Source of the DNA: Tritrichomonas musculus | Taxonomy: Eukaryota > Parabasalia > Tritrichomonadida > Tritrichomonadidae | DNA: 64,000 bases | Assembly: GCA_039105265.1 (NCBI GenBank) | Contig: JAPFFF010000001.1 | Location: forward strand, 5,394,001-5,458,000 | Reading direction: 5' to 3' | In this document: piece after piece, positions 19,241-29,600 of the stretch | How positions within the stretch are numbered: the stretch's first letter is position 1 | How the letters are laid out: the number at the start of each line of letters is the position of its first letter | The notes under the pieces: model-generated | Seen by the model: the letters and a program-made list of their open reading frames with translations, nothing else | Databases searched by the model: none | What the model was told of the DNA's origin: nothing | Position numbers and translations under genes: made by a program

Positions 19241-20779
19241 ATGGAAGAGATGAAACCTTTTGTTCCAGATCACTTCTCAACATTTTTACCTTGCCAATAC
19301 ACAAATAATTATGAAAATACACAACACAAATGTATGCTTGTACTCGAGATCACAAAAACTGATGTTAAATTTAATTTATTTAAAGAAGATAACAAAAACA
19401 AGCTTCCAATAGAATTTGAATACAAAAAATATAATATATTACTTGTTTCTCCATTATTTTGCACATTTGTTAGTTTAAAAGATGAACGTTCTACGACTTT
19501 TTATTTTTTCCAAGAACTTTGTGATAATCGATCGAACAACAACTTTCGAAGATTTATTTTTACACTTGCTGATGCTGGAATGCTGACTTATGATCCGAAT
19601 GATTCATTATCAGAAATTTATAATAATCAAATTATTTTTCGTTTTATTCCTCAACATTCATTCATTCCTGATGGACTTTATTCATTTGTATATACAATAA
19701 TTTATAGGAATGTTCGAGCGATTTGTTTATCTCGTATAAAATCAATAATGCAAACGTCAGAAGAACCATTTAACCAAAAATATATCGAATTAGTTATACC
19801 TTCAGTCAGATTTGTTGAAATGCAACGTATTTCATCAACAATTGAGAATAGAAAAACCAAATATGAATCAAATTTTGATTTTCTTCATCATCTAAAAATT
19901 ATTTCCAAAGTTTTGGACAAATCTAATGATGATGATATTTACCAAATATTTAAGGCACAGTTAACAACCATAAAGGATCACCGTTTTCAAATTATTGAAT
20001 CTGATTGCAGAGAATTTAATGAAAAAATAAAAAACAAAGAGAAAAATAAATCATGCTTTTACTTATCACAAATTGATACAAAAAAATGGAATGATAAACT
20101 CAGTACAACATGCATGAATGTTTGCAAAATTCATATTGTTTCAGAAAATGTGACTTATTATAAAAATGATTTTTTGATTGCAATGAGAATAGCTCTTTTT
20201 TTGAAAAATGGGGAACGGCTAGAAAATCTTGCCGAATTTTCACCAAAAGGGAAGAATATTAAGGAAATTGAGGCTTTTAGAAAAAAAATAAATTCTATTA
20301 CACAAAGTAAAACAGAAGATGAATTTGAAATCACCGTTTTCTTTATTTATAAAGCCATAATGAAAGCTTTATCAACAGATACGGCTCATTATATGGCTTA
20401 TGAATTTAGTATGAATGCATATGAATATTTTTCACCTACTACTAAAGCTTATTTTGTGTACAAAAAGATTAGATCTTTTGGCTGGATAGAAGATGATGTT
20501 AAAGAAATGTTTCAAAGTACATTTAAAAGTCCTTGGATTGCATGGCTTTTTATTTTGAAAACAAATAACCCTGAAAAAGCTTATCATTCATTAATTGCCT
20601 CAGTAATTTTTCATTTAATACCTCAACTTGTTAATCAAAAAATTCAAGGAGAAGAATCAATTGAGCAATTTTGGCCAAACTTTCAAAGAAATCTTCAAAA
20701 TGATTTGTATAATGTAAAAAGTATTATTAATGTTGCAACATACATTTATGATGGAAGTGCTTTTCAGAATAGCATATAA
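19241..20779 (+). CDS. Unknown 512-residue protein, soluble part
   Basis: Starts at the ATG of MEEMKPFVPDHFSTF. The N-terminal 200 residues look like a mixed beta domain (alternating hydrophobic strands, FRRFIFTLADAGMLTYD, IVPSVRFVEM-type segments), the rest is helical (residues 215-512). I do not recognise the family. The most notable point is outside the gene: after its TAA the same reading frame stays open for another 102 codons and encodes two membrane spans. The protein may therefore be the soluble form of a tail-anchored protein, or the stop may be a recent change. Confidence 0.75.
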   Translation: MEEMKPFVPDHFSTFLPCQYTNNYENTQHKCMLVLEITKTDVKFNLFKEDNKNKLPIEFEYKKYNILLVSPLFCTFVSLKDERSTTFYFFQELCDNRSNNNFRRFIFTLADAGMLTYDPNDSLSEIYNNQIIFRFIPQHSFIPDGLYSFVYTIIYRNVRAICLSRIKSIMQTSEEPFNQKYIELVIPSVRFVEMQRISSTIENRKTKYESNFDFLHHLKIISKVLDKSNDDDIYQIFKAQLTTIKDHRFQIIESDCREFNEKIKNKEKNKSCFYLSQIDTKKWNDKLSTTCMNVCKIHIVSENVTYYKNDFLIAMRIALFLKNGERLENLAEFSPKGKNIKEIEAFRKKINSITQSKTEDEFEITVFFIYKAIMKALSTDTAHYMAYEFSMNAYEYFSPTTKAYFVYKKIRSFGWIEDDVKEMFQSTFKSPWIAWLFILKTNNPEKAYHSLIASVIFHLIPQLVNQKIQGEESIEQFWPNFQRNLQNDLYNVKSIINVATYIYDGSAFQNSI

Positions 20780-21088
20780 TTTGATATTGTTGGAATTAAT
20801 AATGATAGATATCTTTTTTTGTTATTCAGAGTGTTGGTTATATGGTTAGCATTTTTTTTGCTTCCGTTAATTTTCTTTATTGATACATTAAGCATTTTTA
20901 GGCTTCTATTTAATACTTACAATTGTCGATTTTTTTGCCAATTATGCTTGATTTTTTTGACCTTTACTCATTTATGTAGATATGTGCACGTTTTCATAGT
21001 TGAATTTAGATCTCTTAAATGGGCAAAATCTTTATATCCTGATTGTAAAAACATTGAACATCTTTATAAATCATTTGATATCAAATAA
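20780..21088 (+). other. In-frame membrane tail beyond the stop of the 512-residue gene
   Basis: The frame continues from the codon after TAA (20777-20779) for 102 codons without a stop. It has no ATG, so it is not a gene by itself. It encodes two hydrophobic segments (LFRVLVIWLAFFLLPLIFF; FCQLCLIFLTFTHLC) and a polar end (KNIEHLYKSFDIK). Stop read-through, a splice variant, a recent nonsense change or a sequence error would all explain it. Confidence 0.6.
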
Positions 21089-21258
21089 TTAAAATGCATC
21101 TCTATTATTATTTATATATCGAAACAAATGCAAAAGACTATCTTGTTTATTTCTGAAAGTATTTTTCGGTTTTTTATTTGACAATTTCTTTTTCATAAAA
21201 TTACGGTCAAAATTTTAAAACATTTTTAGTGTAACCTCTATGAAAAAGTTTATTTACT

Positions 21259-21264
21259 TCATTT
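21259..21264 (+). promoter_or_regulatory. Inr-like element of the Vps2 gene
   Basis: TCATTT begins 11 bases before the start codon, the usual place of the trichomonad initiator element. No other core element is evident. Confidence 0.45.
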
Positions 21265-21269
21265 ACTAG

Positions 21270-21845
21270 ATGGGTCTTTTTGGTAAAAAGGTTTCACCAG
21301 AAGAAAAACTTAAGCAATTCAAACAAAATCTCCGCCGTTCATGCCGTGAAATTGAACGTGAAAGAACCAGACTTGGAAATCAAGAGACAAAAATTAAAGC
21401 AGAAATGAAGAAATTAGCAGCCAAGGGCGAAACAGAGTCAGTTATGATTCTCGCCAAAGATGTTGTAAGAAATCGTAATGCTATGCATAAGTTCTTACGC
21501 CTTTCTTCACAGCTTGAAAGCCTTGGCCTTCGTATTGAAACAATCAAAGCACAAGCAGGTGTAACCCAAGCATTGAAAGGCGCTGCATCTGCTATGCATC
21601 AACTCAATAAAATGGTCAATGTTCCAGAGCTTCAAGCAATCATGCAAAAGTTCATGATGGAAAACGAAATGATGGATATGAAAGGAGAAATGGTTGATGA
21701 TGCAATGGGCGATCTCTGGGACGAAGATGGTGACATGGAAGAAGAAACAGCTCAACAATACGCACAAATTTACGCAGAAATGGGAATTCAAATGCCACCT
21801 GAACTTGCTGCTCAAGTTGGCGGATCAGCAGTTCCAGCTTCTTAA
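21270..21845 (+). CDS. VPS2: ESCRT-III subunit Vps2/CHMP2
   Basis: The 191 residues follow the Snf7 family pattern and match Vps2/CHMP2 along the core: MGLFGKKVSPEEKLKQ, LRRSCREIERERTRLGNQE, AKDVVRNRNAMHKFLRL, QALKGAASAMHQLNKMVNVPELQAIMQKF and MKGEMVDDAMGDLWDEDGDMEEE. ESCRT-III filaments remodel membranes in endosomal sorting, cytokinesis and repair. The core helices are basic and the C-terminal part acidic, as in the family. The protein ends AAQVGGSAVPAS; the C-terminal MIM1 helix that in other Vps2 proteins binds the Vps4 MIT domain (LRxLRx-type) is absent. GC content is higher than in the repeat families, typical of a well-expressed gene. Confidence 0.92.
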   Translation: MGLFGKKVSPEEKLKQFKQNLRRSCREIERERTRLGNQETKIKAEMKKLAAKGETESVMILAKDVVRNRNAMHKFLRLSSQLESLGLRIETIKAQAGVTQALKGAASAMHQLNKMVNVPELQAIMQKFMMENEMMDMKGEMVDDAMGDLWDEDGDMEEETAQQYAQIYAEMGIQMPPELAAQVGGSAVPAS

Positions 21846-22178
21846 AATAAACTAATCTTGATTATTAAAAAAAATACATTTAAGAAAATATTATAATCCA
21901 TTTATATAAAAATATATTTTATTTTGAGTGAAAAATTGAAACACCTTTCAAAATTATGTTGAAATAATCGTTTTTTTTTCTTTAGCATCATCAACATTGA
22001 TCTTATCCTGATTATCAAGAATTATGCTGATTAATCGAAATAAATAATAAATAAAACTTCAATGAATTGTCTCATAAACCATTGAATTGAAACTTTATAT
22101 ATGATCGTCAATGGCAAATTATGGTGAAACATATTCTCCTTATTTATACTTGAATTGTATTTTTAAAAACAATTGATC
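21846..22178. other. Intergenic, AT-rich
   Basis: About 330 bases between Vps2 and twinfilin. Nothing but AT-rich sequence is seen before the Inr-like box of twinfilin. Confidence 0.4.
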
Positions 22179-22184
22179 TCACTT
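22179..22184 (+). promoter_or_regulatory. Inr-like element of the twinfilin gene
   Basis: TCACTT starts 13 bases before the ATG, identical to the box of the CH-domain gene and at a similar distance. Confidence 0.5.
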
Positions 22185-22191
22185 CCTAAAA

Positions 22192-23154
22192 ATGACCAAC
22201 GCTGCAATTATCGAAATCAGTGAAGAGTTAAACAAAGCTCTTATGGAATTCAAAGGCGATAATACAAAACGTGCCATCAAGTTGTCGATTGAAAACGAAA
22301 CTCTCGTTCCTGTTCAAACAATTCCAGTTATTTCAACACCAGAAGAAGACTTTGACACTCTTGGAGATTACCTTAACTCAAAGGAGCCATCATTTATGGT
22401 TGTACGCCTCGCAAAAACATCATCAACGCCAGAATACCTTCTTATTATATTTATCCCATCAGCTTGCCCAGTCCGCGCAAGAACTATTTTTGCTTCGTCT
22501 AGAGTTCCAGTACAACGTCATCTTAACCAAAGCTTCATGGATCTTGGAGATTACTTTGTTGATGATGTTAAAGACATTAACTTCAAGACATATGAACTCG
22601 TAACACGCAAAGATACAAACGCAATGAGCTATGATGAAATTCGCGCCGCCCAAGATGCTCAAGAAACAGCCGTTGCACAAGTTCAACTACCACAGCACGA
22701 CGCTTTCACATGGCCAGTAGCTGATGACTTAAAGGCTCTTTTGACCGATTTTAACGCTGGCTCAGGACCAAAGATTATTGCAGGACAAGCCTCACCAACT
22801 GGTGGCGCCATCAGCATTGGCGGAACAGGCGACAGCCTTAGCGATATTGACAATTCTTCACCAAAATATTGTGCAGTCAGATATGATGATAAAGGAAATG
22901 AACTCAAACTTTTCCTTTTATTCTGCCCAGATACAGCCAAATCTCGTGAGAAGATGATGTCATCTACTTGCAAAGCAAGCTTCATAAAAGGCTGCAAAGA
23001 AGTTGGCTTAGAATTTGATAAACAATTTGAAGTTAGAGACACAAGAGATTTCACAGACGAAAACTTAGATCTCCTTGTTAACCCACCAGCTGATAATAAC
23101 GGATACGGCGAAATCCAAATCCACCAAAAACCAAGGAGACCAGGACGTCGTTAA
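22192..23154 (+). CDS. TWF: Twinfilin, two ADF-homology domains
   Basis: The 320 residues contain two ADF-H domains (about 1-140 and 175-300). Diagnostic segments are ACPVRARTIFASSRVPVQRHL in the first domain and SREKMMSSTCKASFIKGC in the second, both forming the long actin-binding helix. The end QIHQKPRRPGRR is short and basic, like the twinfilin tail that binds capping protein. Twinfilin sequesters ADP-actin monomers and promotes filament-end turnover. The linker and Gly-rich loop (GGAISIGGTGDSLSD) are unremarkable. Together with the CH-domain protein this gives two actin regulators in the window, but they are not linked as a unit. Confidence 0.88.
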   Translation: MTNAAIIEISEELNKALMEFKGDNTKRAIKLSIENETLVPVQTIPVISTPEEDFDTLGDYLNSKEPSFMVVRLAKTSSTPEYLLIIFIPSACPVRARTIFASSRVPVQRHLNQSFMDLGDYFVDDVKDINFKTYELVTRKDTNAMSYDEIRAAQDAQETAVAQVQLPQHDAFTWPVADDLKALLTDFNAGSGPKIIAGQASPTGGAISIGGTGDSLSDIDNSSPKYCAVRYDDKGNELKLFLLFCPDTAKSREKMMSSTCKASFIKGCKEVGLEFDKQFEVRDTRDFTDENLDLLVNPPADNNGYGEIQIHQKPRRPGRR

Positions 23155-23303
23155 ATTAATTTAAAATTAAAGGAGTTTTTTTTTCTTTATTTTATAATAT
23201 TATGATCTTTTCATATTTATCAAAACTTGCACAAGTAACTAATAAAATTTACTGCTAAATGAAAAAGAAATCATAAATACAAAAAGAATAAAGAATTTTT
23301 TAA

Positions 23304-24338
23304 TTAACATAAAAAACAACAATTACTATCATCTTTATCGATTTTCTGGTTTGAGTTTTCTGGAGTAGTTACTTCTCGATCCATAGTTAATGAGATCACT
23401 GTTATCTTTTTCAATTGCTGTGGATTCAGAAGCTCCCAATCATATTTGTTTGTAGAAAAGTGCGAATTTGATATGGATTTTTTTATTAAATCAACTATTC
23501 CATCATAGTTAGGCGTCTCCTCATATTCCAATGCACATATCATATTATATATATCAATAAATTCAGGCGTTAGCATTTCGCAGAGTTCGTCTGGTTTCAT
23601 TTCACGTTTCATCTGTATTGTAATCTTTTTCCCACTACTTGATGGCCAAGGAAGGCGTCCATCTGCAAGATGAACCATTGAGTAAAACCATGACATGAGA
23701 TCATCTCTTCTTGATAATTCTTTTTCATCATGAGCATTCAGAGAAGCATAGCGATAAGTACCTGTATAACCCGGGTGTTTCCTTGGCGGCTTAATGTGAC
23801 CATCTTCTGCAACATACTTTCGTGCTAAGCCAAAGTCGATAATGCAAATAGGATGCTTTCGAACAGGCCGTATGAGAAAATTTCCTGGCTTGATATCTCT
23901 ATGAATATAACCCATATTATGAAGAGATTGTATACAACGAATCATATAAATACCAGCATGAAGTAGTGTATATCGTGAAAGCGATTTTGTCGGTAAAACT
24001 GTACAAAGTTGTGATAAAGATGGACCAAGCAATTCCATGATATAATATTGAAATGTATCCATTTTCCCTGAAGTTAAAAATTCAGGAAAATCGGTTGATG
24101 CTTGAACATTTTTTAATATCTCTATTTCTTTTGTAAGTCCTTTGTGATGAGTGGATAAATATTCAACTTTCATTCCATAATGACGATTCGTTATTTTATG
24201 AATTACTTCATATATTTGCCCGTAGCCTCCTTCTCCAATTAATTGAAATACTTCATATTCTCCAACAATAGTCCCTGCTTCAATAGGTGGATGCTCTCCA
24301 GAACTACTGTAAGAGTAAGTTGATTGTGATGATGACAT
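23304..24338 (-). CDS. Casein kinase 1 family protein kinase with C-terminal CaaX motif
   Basis: The 344 residues carry a full kinase domain: glycine loop GEGGYGQIYEV, Lys in MKVEYL, catalytic YIHRDIKPGNFLI, DFGLARKY and the CK1 hallmark segment TGTYRYASLNAH in place of APE, followed by RRDDLMSWFYSMVHL. These place it in the CK1/TTBK group. A Ser-rich N-terminus (about 1-20) precedes it. The last residues are SNCCFLC, so the final four (CFLC) fit a CaaX prenylation motif with a further Cys before it. Membrane attachment is therefore likely, as for yeast Yck kinases, which use a different lipid signal. Substrates unknown. Confidence 0.9.
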   Translation of the reverse strand: MSSSQSTYSYSSSGEHPPIEAGTIVGEYEVFQLIGEGGYGQIYEVIHKITNRHYGMKVEYLSTHHKGLTKEIEILKNVQASTDFPEFLTSGKMDTFQYYIMELLGPSLSQLCTVLPTKSLSRYTLLHAGIYMIRCIQSLHNMGYIHRDIKPGNFLIRPVRKHPICIIDFGLARKYVAEDGHIKPPRKHPGYTGTYRYASLNAHDEKELSRRDDLMSWFYSMVHLADGRLPWPSSSGKKITIQMKREMKPDELCEMLTPEFIDIYNMICALEYEETPNYDGIVDLIKKSISNSHFSTNKYDWELLNPQQLKKITVISLTMDREVTTPENSNQKIDKDDSNCCFLC

Positions 24339-24964
24339 TTAAATCTAATTTTAATTCAGAATTAAGATGATTCCAAATCTTACTTATTTTTCGTAAATGT
24401 TCCATCAAATTATTCTATGATATATCTGAATTCCACGCCAATATTAAATTGAAAAATATTAACTTTTTGATATATTTAAAAGAAAACTTTCAAAAATTAA
24501 ATTACAATTTTATTAATAAGCATTTTGAAATACTTGAAAGCTAATCAACAAATCAAAACTAATAGGAAAGCTTTTAATGAAGATAAAAAATTTTAAGTTT
24601 ACAAGAATAGTAAAGACATCAAAACTTAATGAAGATAAAAAATTTTAAGCAATATTACAAATAATTAAGATAAATATATAAGCATAACTTAGATTTTTTG
24701 AGTGAGATATATTCACCAATATATTATATTAATTCGTAATCCGTAGTTTTAATCCAATTAATTTTTTTTTTTTCATATATTGGATTAAAAATCATTATAC
24801 TTTATAAAGTTGATTTATATAAGTTGAAAATTCCTAAAAAATATATTAATCGCAATTTTTTTTTAGGATAGAAGCATTATTACTTCATGTTTTCAAAATT
24901 GAATTAAATTCAATTTTTGAATAAAAATTTAATCACGACCACTTAAAATAAATTTAAAAAATTA
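24339..24964. other. Divergent intergenic region
   Basis: Separates the CK1 gene (minus) from the ARM-like gene (plus). A direct repeat of about 18 bases, AATGAAGATAAAAAATTTTA, occurs at 24575 and 24629. Nothing else is recognisable. Confidence 0.45.
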
Positions 24965-26254
24965 ATGGAAGGTGATCCAACTCAGCAACGCACAGCAGAG
25001 CCAGATGAACTTGATATTCGATTTCTTCCAAGTGATCCAGAACTTATAATTCCTCAAATTCAACGTTTATCTATTCAAAATCGTACAATTGGATTTGAAA
25101 CTTTAGTAAACATCACTGGCGGACCAATGAGTCCTGATATTCAAAAATTACTTGATCAAGGACTTTTCCCTATCGTTATTTCTTCAATGAATGAAACTAA
25201 TCTTAAGATTATCGGTTTGATTTGCACAGCAACTCGACACTTGAGTGCAGTTGCACCCCAACATTTCCTTGAACTTATTAATACAATACCAATTAAATTT
25301 TTATTAAGTATTCCTAATGTTCCTGAAGTTATTGATTTTCTTCAAGAGAGCGCTTATAATTTTGAAGAATTTGGCAACCTGCTTCTTAGTGAGGAAAATG
25401 CTCAAATTTTCTTGAATTCTATTGGCACATGGCTAAGCCAGGAAGATACCGCAAAATCTGCTCTTGAATTATTAATTACACTTTCCCAATTACCAAACAC
25501 CAACGGATTCGATTTTAGTATTGTTAAACCTTTTGTTGATGGACAATATTCGCCTGATATTCGTGCTTTAGCATTAAACCTATTAACGCAAGTGGAACCT
25601 CAGAATGCAGAACATTATATACAGACATTATTCAGTATGTTTATGAATGAAAAACCAACACCAAATGTGTTTCAAATTATTCATGATTATCTTCAACTTT
25701 TCCCCAATTTCTTTGTCAACCTTATTCCTCAAATATATCAAAGATCAATGGAAAACATTGATGTTCCAGATAGTGCCATATTATTAGCTGATATATCATC
25801 CCATCTTGATCAACCGAGCCGTGAACAGATCATTGCATTAATTTTCCAGCAACCAAATCTTTGCATTGAAAGAGCTGATGCAATATACAGAATGTGCTCA
25901 GGAAATAATAATAATTATAAAATTACTCTTCCTCCAAACTTTATTGAACAACTTGTTAGTAATATGGAAGCATGCGATTCAGAGGAAGTTTTACAGTGCA
26001 CAGAGGCTATATTAAAGCTTCACGCAAATTACTTTGCTTCTCCAGAACTCCAAGCAAAGATTCTACCAGTTTTTGAAAGAGAACCACAATTTTCTGTTTA
26101 TGGATTCAAAACAATTTTGTTTTGCTGCAATAATTGCGAAGTAGCTGCTCCTGTTCTTCAGGCCTTTTATAATTTTGCTCATCAATTTGAATCCAACTTT
26201 GATGAAGAAATACATAGTGATGTTTTAAAGTTCCTTCAATCACACAAATTGTAA
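24965..26254 (+). CDS. Armadillo-like helical repeat protein, unknown function
   Basis: The 429 residues form a run of amphipathic helix pairs of about 40 residues (for example SPDIQKLLDQGLFPIVISSM, KIIGLICTATRHLSAVAP, SPDIRALALNLLTQVEPQNA), typical of ARM/HEAT folds. No catalytic motif or signal peptide is seen. The start is the first ATG (MEGDPTQQRTAEPDELDIRF). An assembly or transport scaffold is possible, but no specific family was recognised. Confidence 0.7.
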   Translation: MEGDPTQQRTAEPDELDIRFLPSDPELIIPQIQRLSIQNRTIGFETLVNITGGPMSPDIQKLLDQGLFPIVISSMNETNLKIIGLICTATRHLSAVAPQHFLELINTIPIKFLLSIPNVPEVIDFLQESAYNFEEFGNLLLSEENAQIFLNSIGTWLSQEDTAKSALELLITLSQLPNTNGFDFSIVKPFVDGQYSPDIRALALNLLTQVEPQNAEHYIQTLFSMFMNEKPTPNVFQIIHDYLQLFPNFFVNLIPQIYQRSMENIDVPDSAILLADISSHLDQPSREQIIALIFQQPNLCIERADAIYRMCSGNNNNYKITLPPNFIEQLVSNMEACDSEEVLQCTEAILKLHANYFASPELQAKILPVFEREPQFSVYGFKTILFCCNNCEVAAPVLQAFYNFAHQFESNFDEEIHSDVLKFLQSHKL

Positions 26255-26698
26255 CCATAAACAAACAAACTCGTTAATATATATATATTTATTTATATAA
26301 AAATTTATACAATAAATACGTATCTTTCTATTATTTATTTATAAAAACTAGCTGATATTTTCAAATGAAGAAACATTTTTTTTTCTTCTTTTCTTTTAAA
26401 ATAGCCTAATAAATTTGCAGCTAGAAATATAAAGTTATGATATTGCTTTTTTACAATTTAATTCAAAAAGTTCAGATCATTGAAAAAGATGATACGATAA
26501 TCAACTTTTTGATTTTATATAAAATATTCTCCTATCTCCTAAAGAATAATTAAATTTCATGCTTTTTAAAGAAAATTAAACCATTTTCATAACATTTTAA
26601 GAAAATTTAAAAAATTGAAACAAAAATAATCGAGGGGATAATATTTTAAAACTTTTTCAAATAAAAATATAACCATATTAAATATAAAATTTTATGCA
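26255..26698. other. Intergenic, AT-rich
   Basis: Starts with an ATATATAT stretch and shows no gene. The 1913-residue gene follows. Confidence 0.4.
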
Positions 26699-29600
26699 AT
26701 GATTGATCAATTTCTTTTTCAAACAATGCAAAACGACGTCAATTCTGCTCTAAAAAATCTCGACGATGAACAAAATTATCGATCTATTTGCGATTTTTTC
26801 GAAAAAGTATGTAAACAGATGGATTCAGATCCATATTTTTTCGACAAAAACAAATTAACCGCCGATTTTTTATTTAATGAAGTATACCCACAATTATTCC
26901 GATACTTAATTTCAGCAGGAATATTTCAACCATTATTATTTTGGACATCTCTCTTTGTAAAGATGTGCAATTACTTATCCTTTTGCAGAAATTTTCTATT
27001 TATACCGTACTTATCGAAATTATTTGATTTATTAAAAAATATAAAATCGGACAATAAATATTATTTAACTTTCCTTTATCAAACCCAAACTTTGATTAAC
27101 TTTGTCGAAACAAAGAGTAATTTAAATATTTATACCAAATATTTAATAGATCAATTAGTTCAGGTACAGATCATTCAAGCACAAGTCATTCATATATTAA
27201 TTAATGATATTCTTTCACATCAAACATTTTCAGAGATCCATGATATCTTCCATATTTTAAACAATATCTTTCCATATATAAACAAAGAAGTATTGAAGCA
27301 GTATGAGGATGAATTTTCCAGATATTCATTTTCCATCGATGATCCTAGATTTGACGATCCAGAATCTATCAACTTAACTAAAGCAATGGCAACATGCTCA
27401 GTTAAATTTGCACAATTACACTTTGATAACCTCATTAAATTCATAAAATTAAATAATAAACAAGCCAAAGAAGAATTTGTTAATTTAATCACTCATTTTG
27501 AGAGTTTAAATGCCATTTCAAAAGAAATTTTGGACAATTTTGACATCATATTACCAGAAATGAGAGATGAAAAAACTCTTTTAAGTGAAATCTCGTCAAT
27601 TTTAATTTCAAATGAAATTGTCTCAAAAAGCTTTTTCATTGAAAAAGCTGGATTTGACTTATTTTACAATCTTGCTTTTTTTGACCTTGTCAAAGACCAA
27701 TTTACACTTGAAAAAGTTACCAAAATCATTGAATCAGAAACATTTTCAGAAGAAACAGCCAATTTTGGATTCAAATTAATTGACTACAAAATTGACCTTT
27801 TGCCAGATATATCGTCTTTTCTTAAGACAACTTTTTCATCCTTTTGGCACAAAGAAAGAATTGAAACAATCATAGCAATTGCTAAACAACCGTCAAACCG
27901 TCAAATTTTGCTCGATTCGATTAATAATTATGAAATAAATAATCAGCAAGAATATCGGATCATTCTGCAAATTCTAATGTTACTTAAACCGACCACAAAT
28001 GAATTCAATTATGACAATTTTGTGAATGAAATTTTGAATTACACCGATTCTATTTTCATTCTTCCTTTCCTCATGAATAACAGCTTCATTCCTGTCAATT
28101 CAATTGATATTGAATTATTGGTTTCATATTCAATATTCAATAAAGAATTGTCAGATTTTCTTTTCAAAAATTTTTCTGACTCTTTATTCAATTATGTCGA
28201 CTTTTTCTTAACCTTTCAAATTGAAGATGATATTGAATGCCCCAGTTTCATACAAAAACCATCAAACAAAATTTTTGGAAGGTTTCTTTTTGACTTGTAC
28301 AAATTGAATAATTGTGGCGATTCTCGATTGATCTGGGAATCAGTCATCAGAGTCAAAGACGAAGATGAAGAAATTCATCAAATTGCCCAAAAAATCATCA
28401 GTGAAAATCCAGAGAAAAGTCAGAAAGAAATCATTGAAAAAGTGGAAGATGGCTATTCAAAATATTTTGTGAATTTTGACTTTTCAAACTTTTCAGAAAT
28501 ATCGGCTGAAGAAAACGGAAATTATTTGATCTTCAACAAGCCACAGCTTGTTTCTACTGATTCTTTATTCTATTTTGCATCGAAAGTACGACATGCATTG
28601 AATTATTCAGAGCCCATTGAAAAAGATGATGTTATTGAACTTTTTGAATTCCGTATTGGTGACATTGGTATAGATGCGATCATTCTTAACACAGCATTTG
28701 AAGCTTCCAAAAAGATCAACATTGATTTTCCTTTGATTGAAGAATCAGTCAATATTTCAATTGAATTGAAATACAGATCTTTTCTTGACAAGCTTATTGA
28801 TCACATCACAAATTCACAAGAAGAAATCATTTCAATAAATGAAGAACTAATTAATTCTCTTGTTGAAATTGATGACAAATATGCAATTAAACTGATACAA
28901 AACAAAAAAGTTTCATTTGAAATTCTTTTTAAATTCTTTTCAAATTATAAAACTCCAAAATCATTGTTATTTTTAACAAAGCTTAATTTTATCATACCAA
29001 TTAACTTAATGAATCAAATAATTTTTACAAAAGGAAATTTTGTTGATTTTTGTAAATTCAATCGAATTGAACCAAAAGAAATCCTTCCATTCATTTTTTC
29101 AAAAGATTTTCCACAATTTTATCGAACAAAATTTGTTATGAAAAATGTATTAAACAACTTTATAACAAAACCTGAAATTCTTCTTAATTACTTAAAAACA
29201 AAAACATGGAAATATGTAAATAAAGATATTAAAAGATATTTTCGTAAAAACAATTTCATTCCAATTGCCAAGTCCACCAAATATTACAATATTTATCTAG
29301 CTTTTGCGCGCATTATTCCTTATTTAACATATTTCAAAAAACAAAAATATTCACTTTTTCTTTCTAGTATCATTTATAGTCGTGAAGGTGAAGAAGATTC
29401 ATTTTTATATGCACCAATAAATGAGTTAAAAAACAGCATTTTATCTTTGAAATCAGAGAAGAATGAATCACCAGAATATCAAATTGATCATTTTATTGAG
29501 AGAATCATTCGAAAGCTTCCAAATCAAGTCATTAAATATTTCGAATTATTTTATATTGAAAATGATTCACGATTTTTATCTGATTACAACATATCACATG

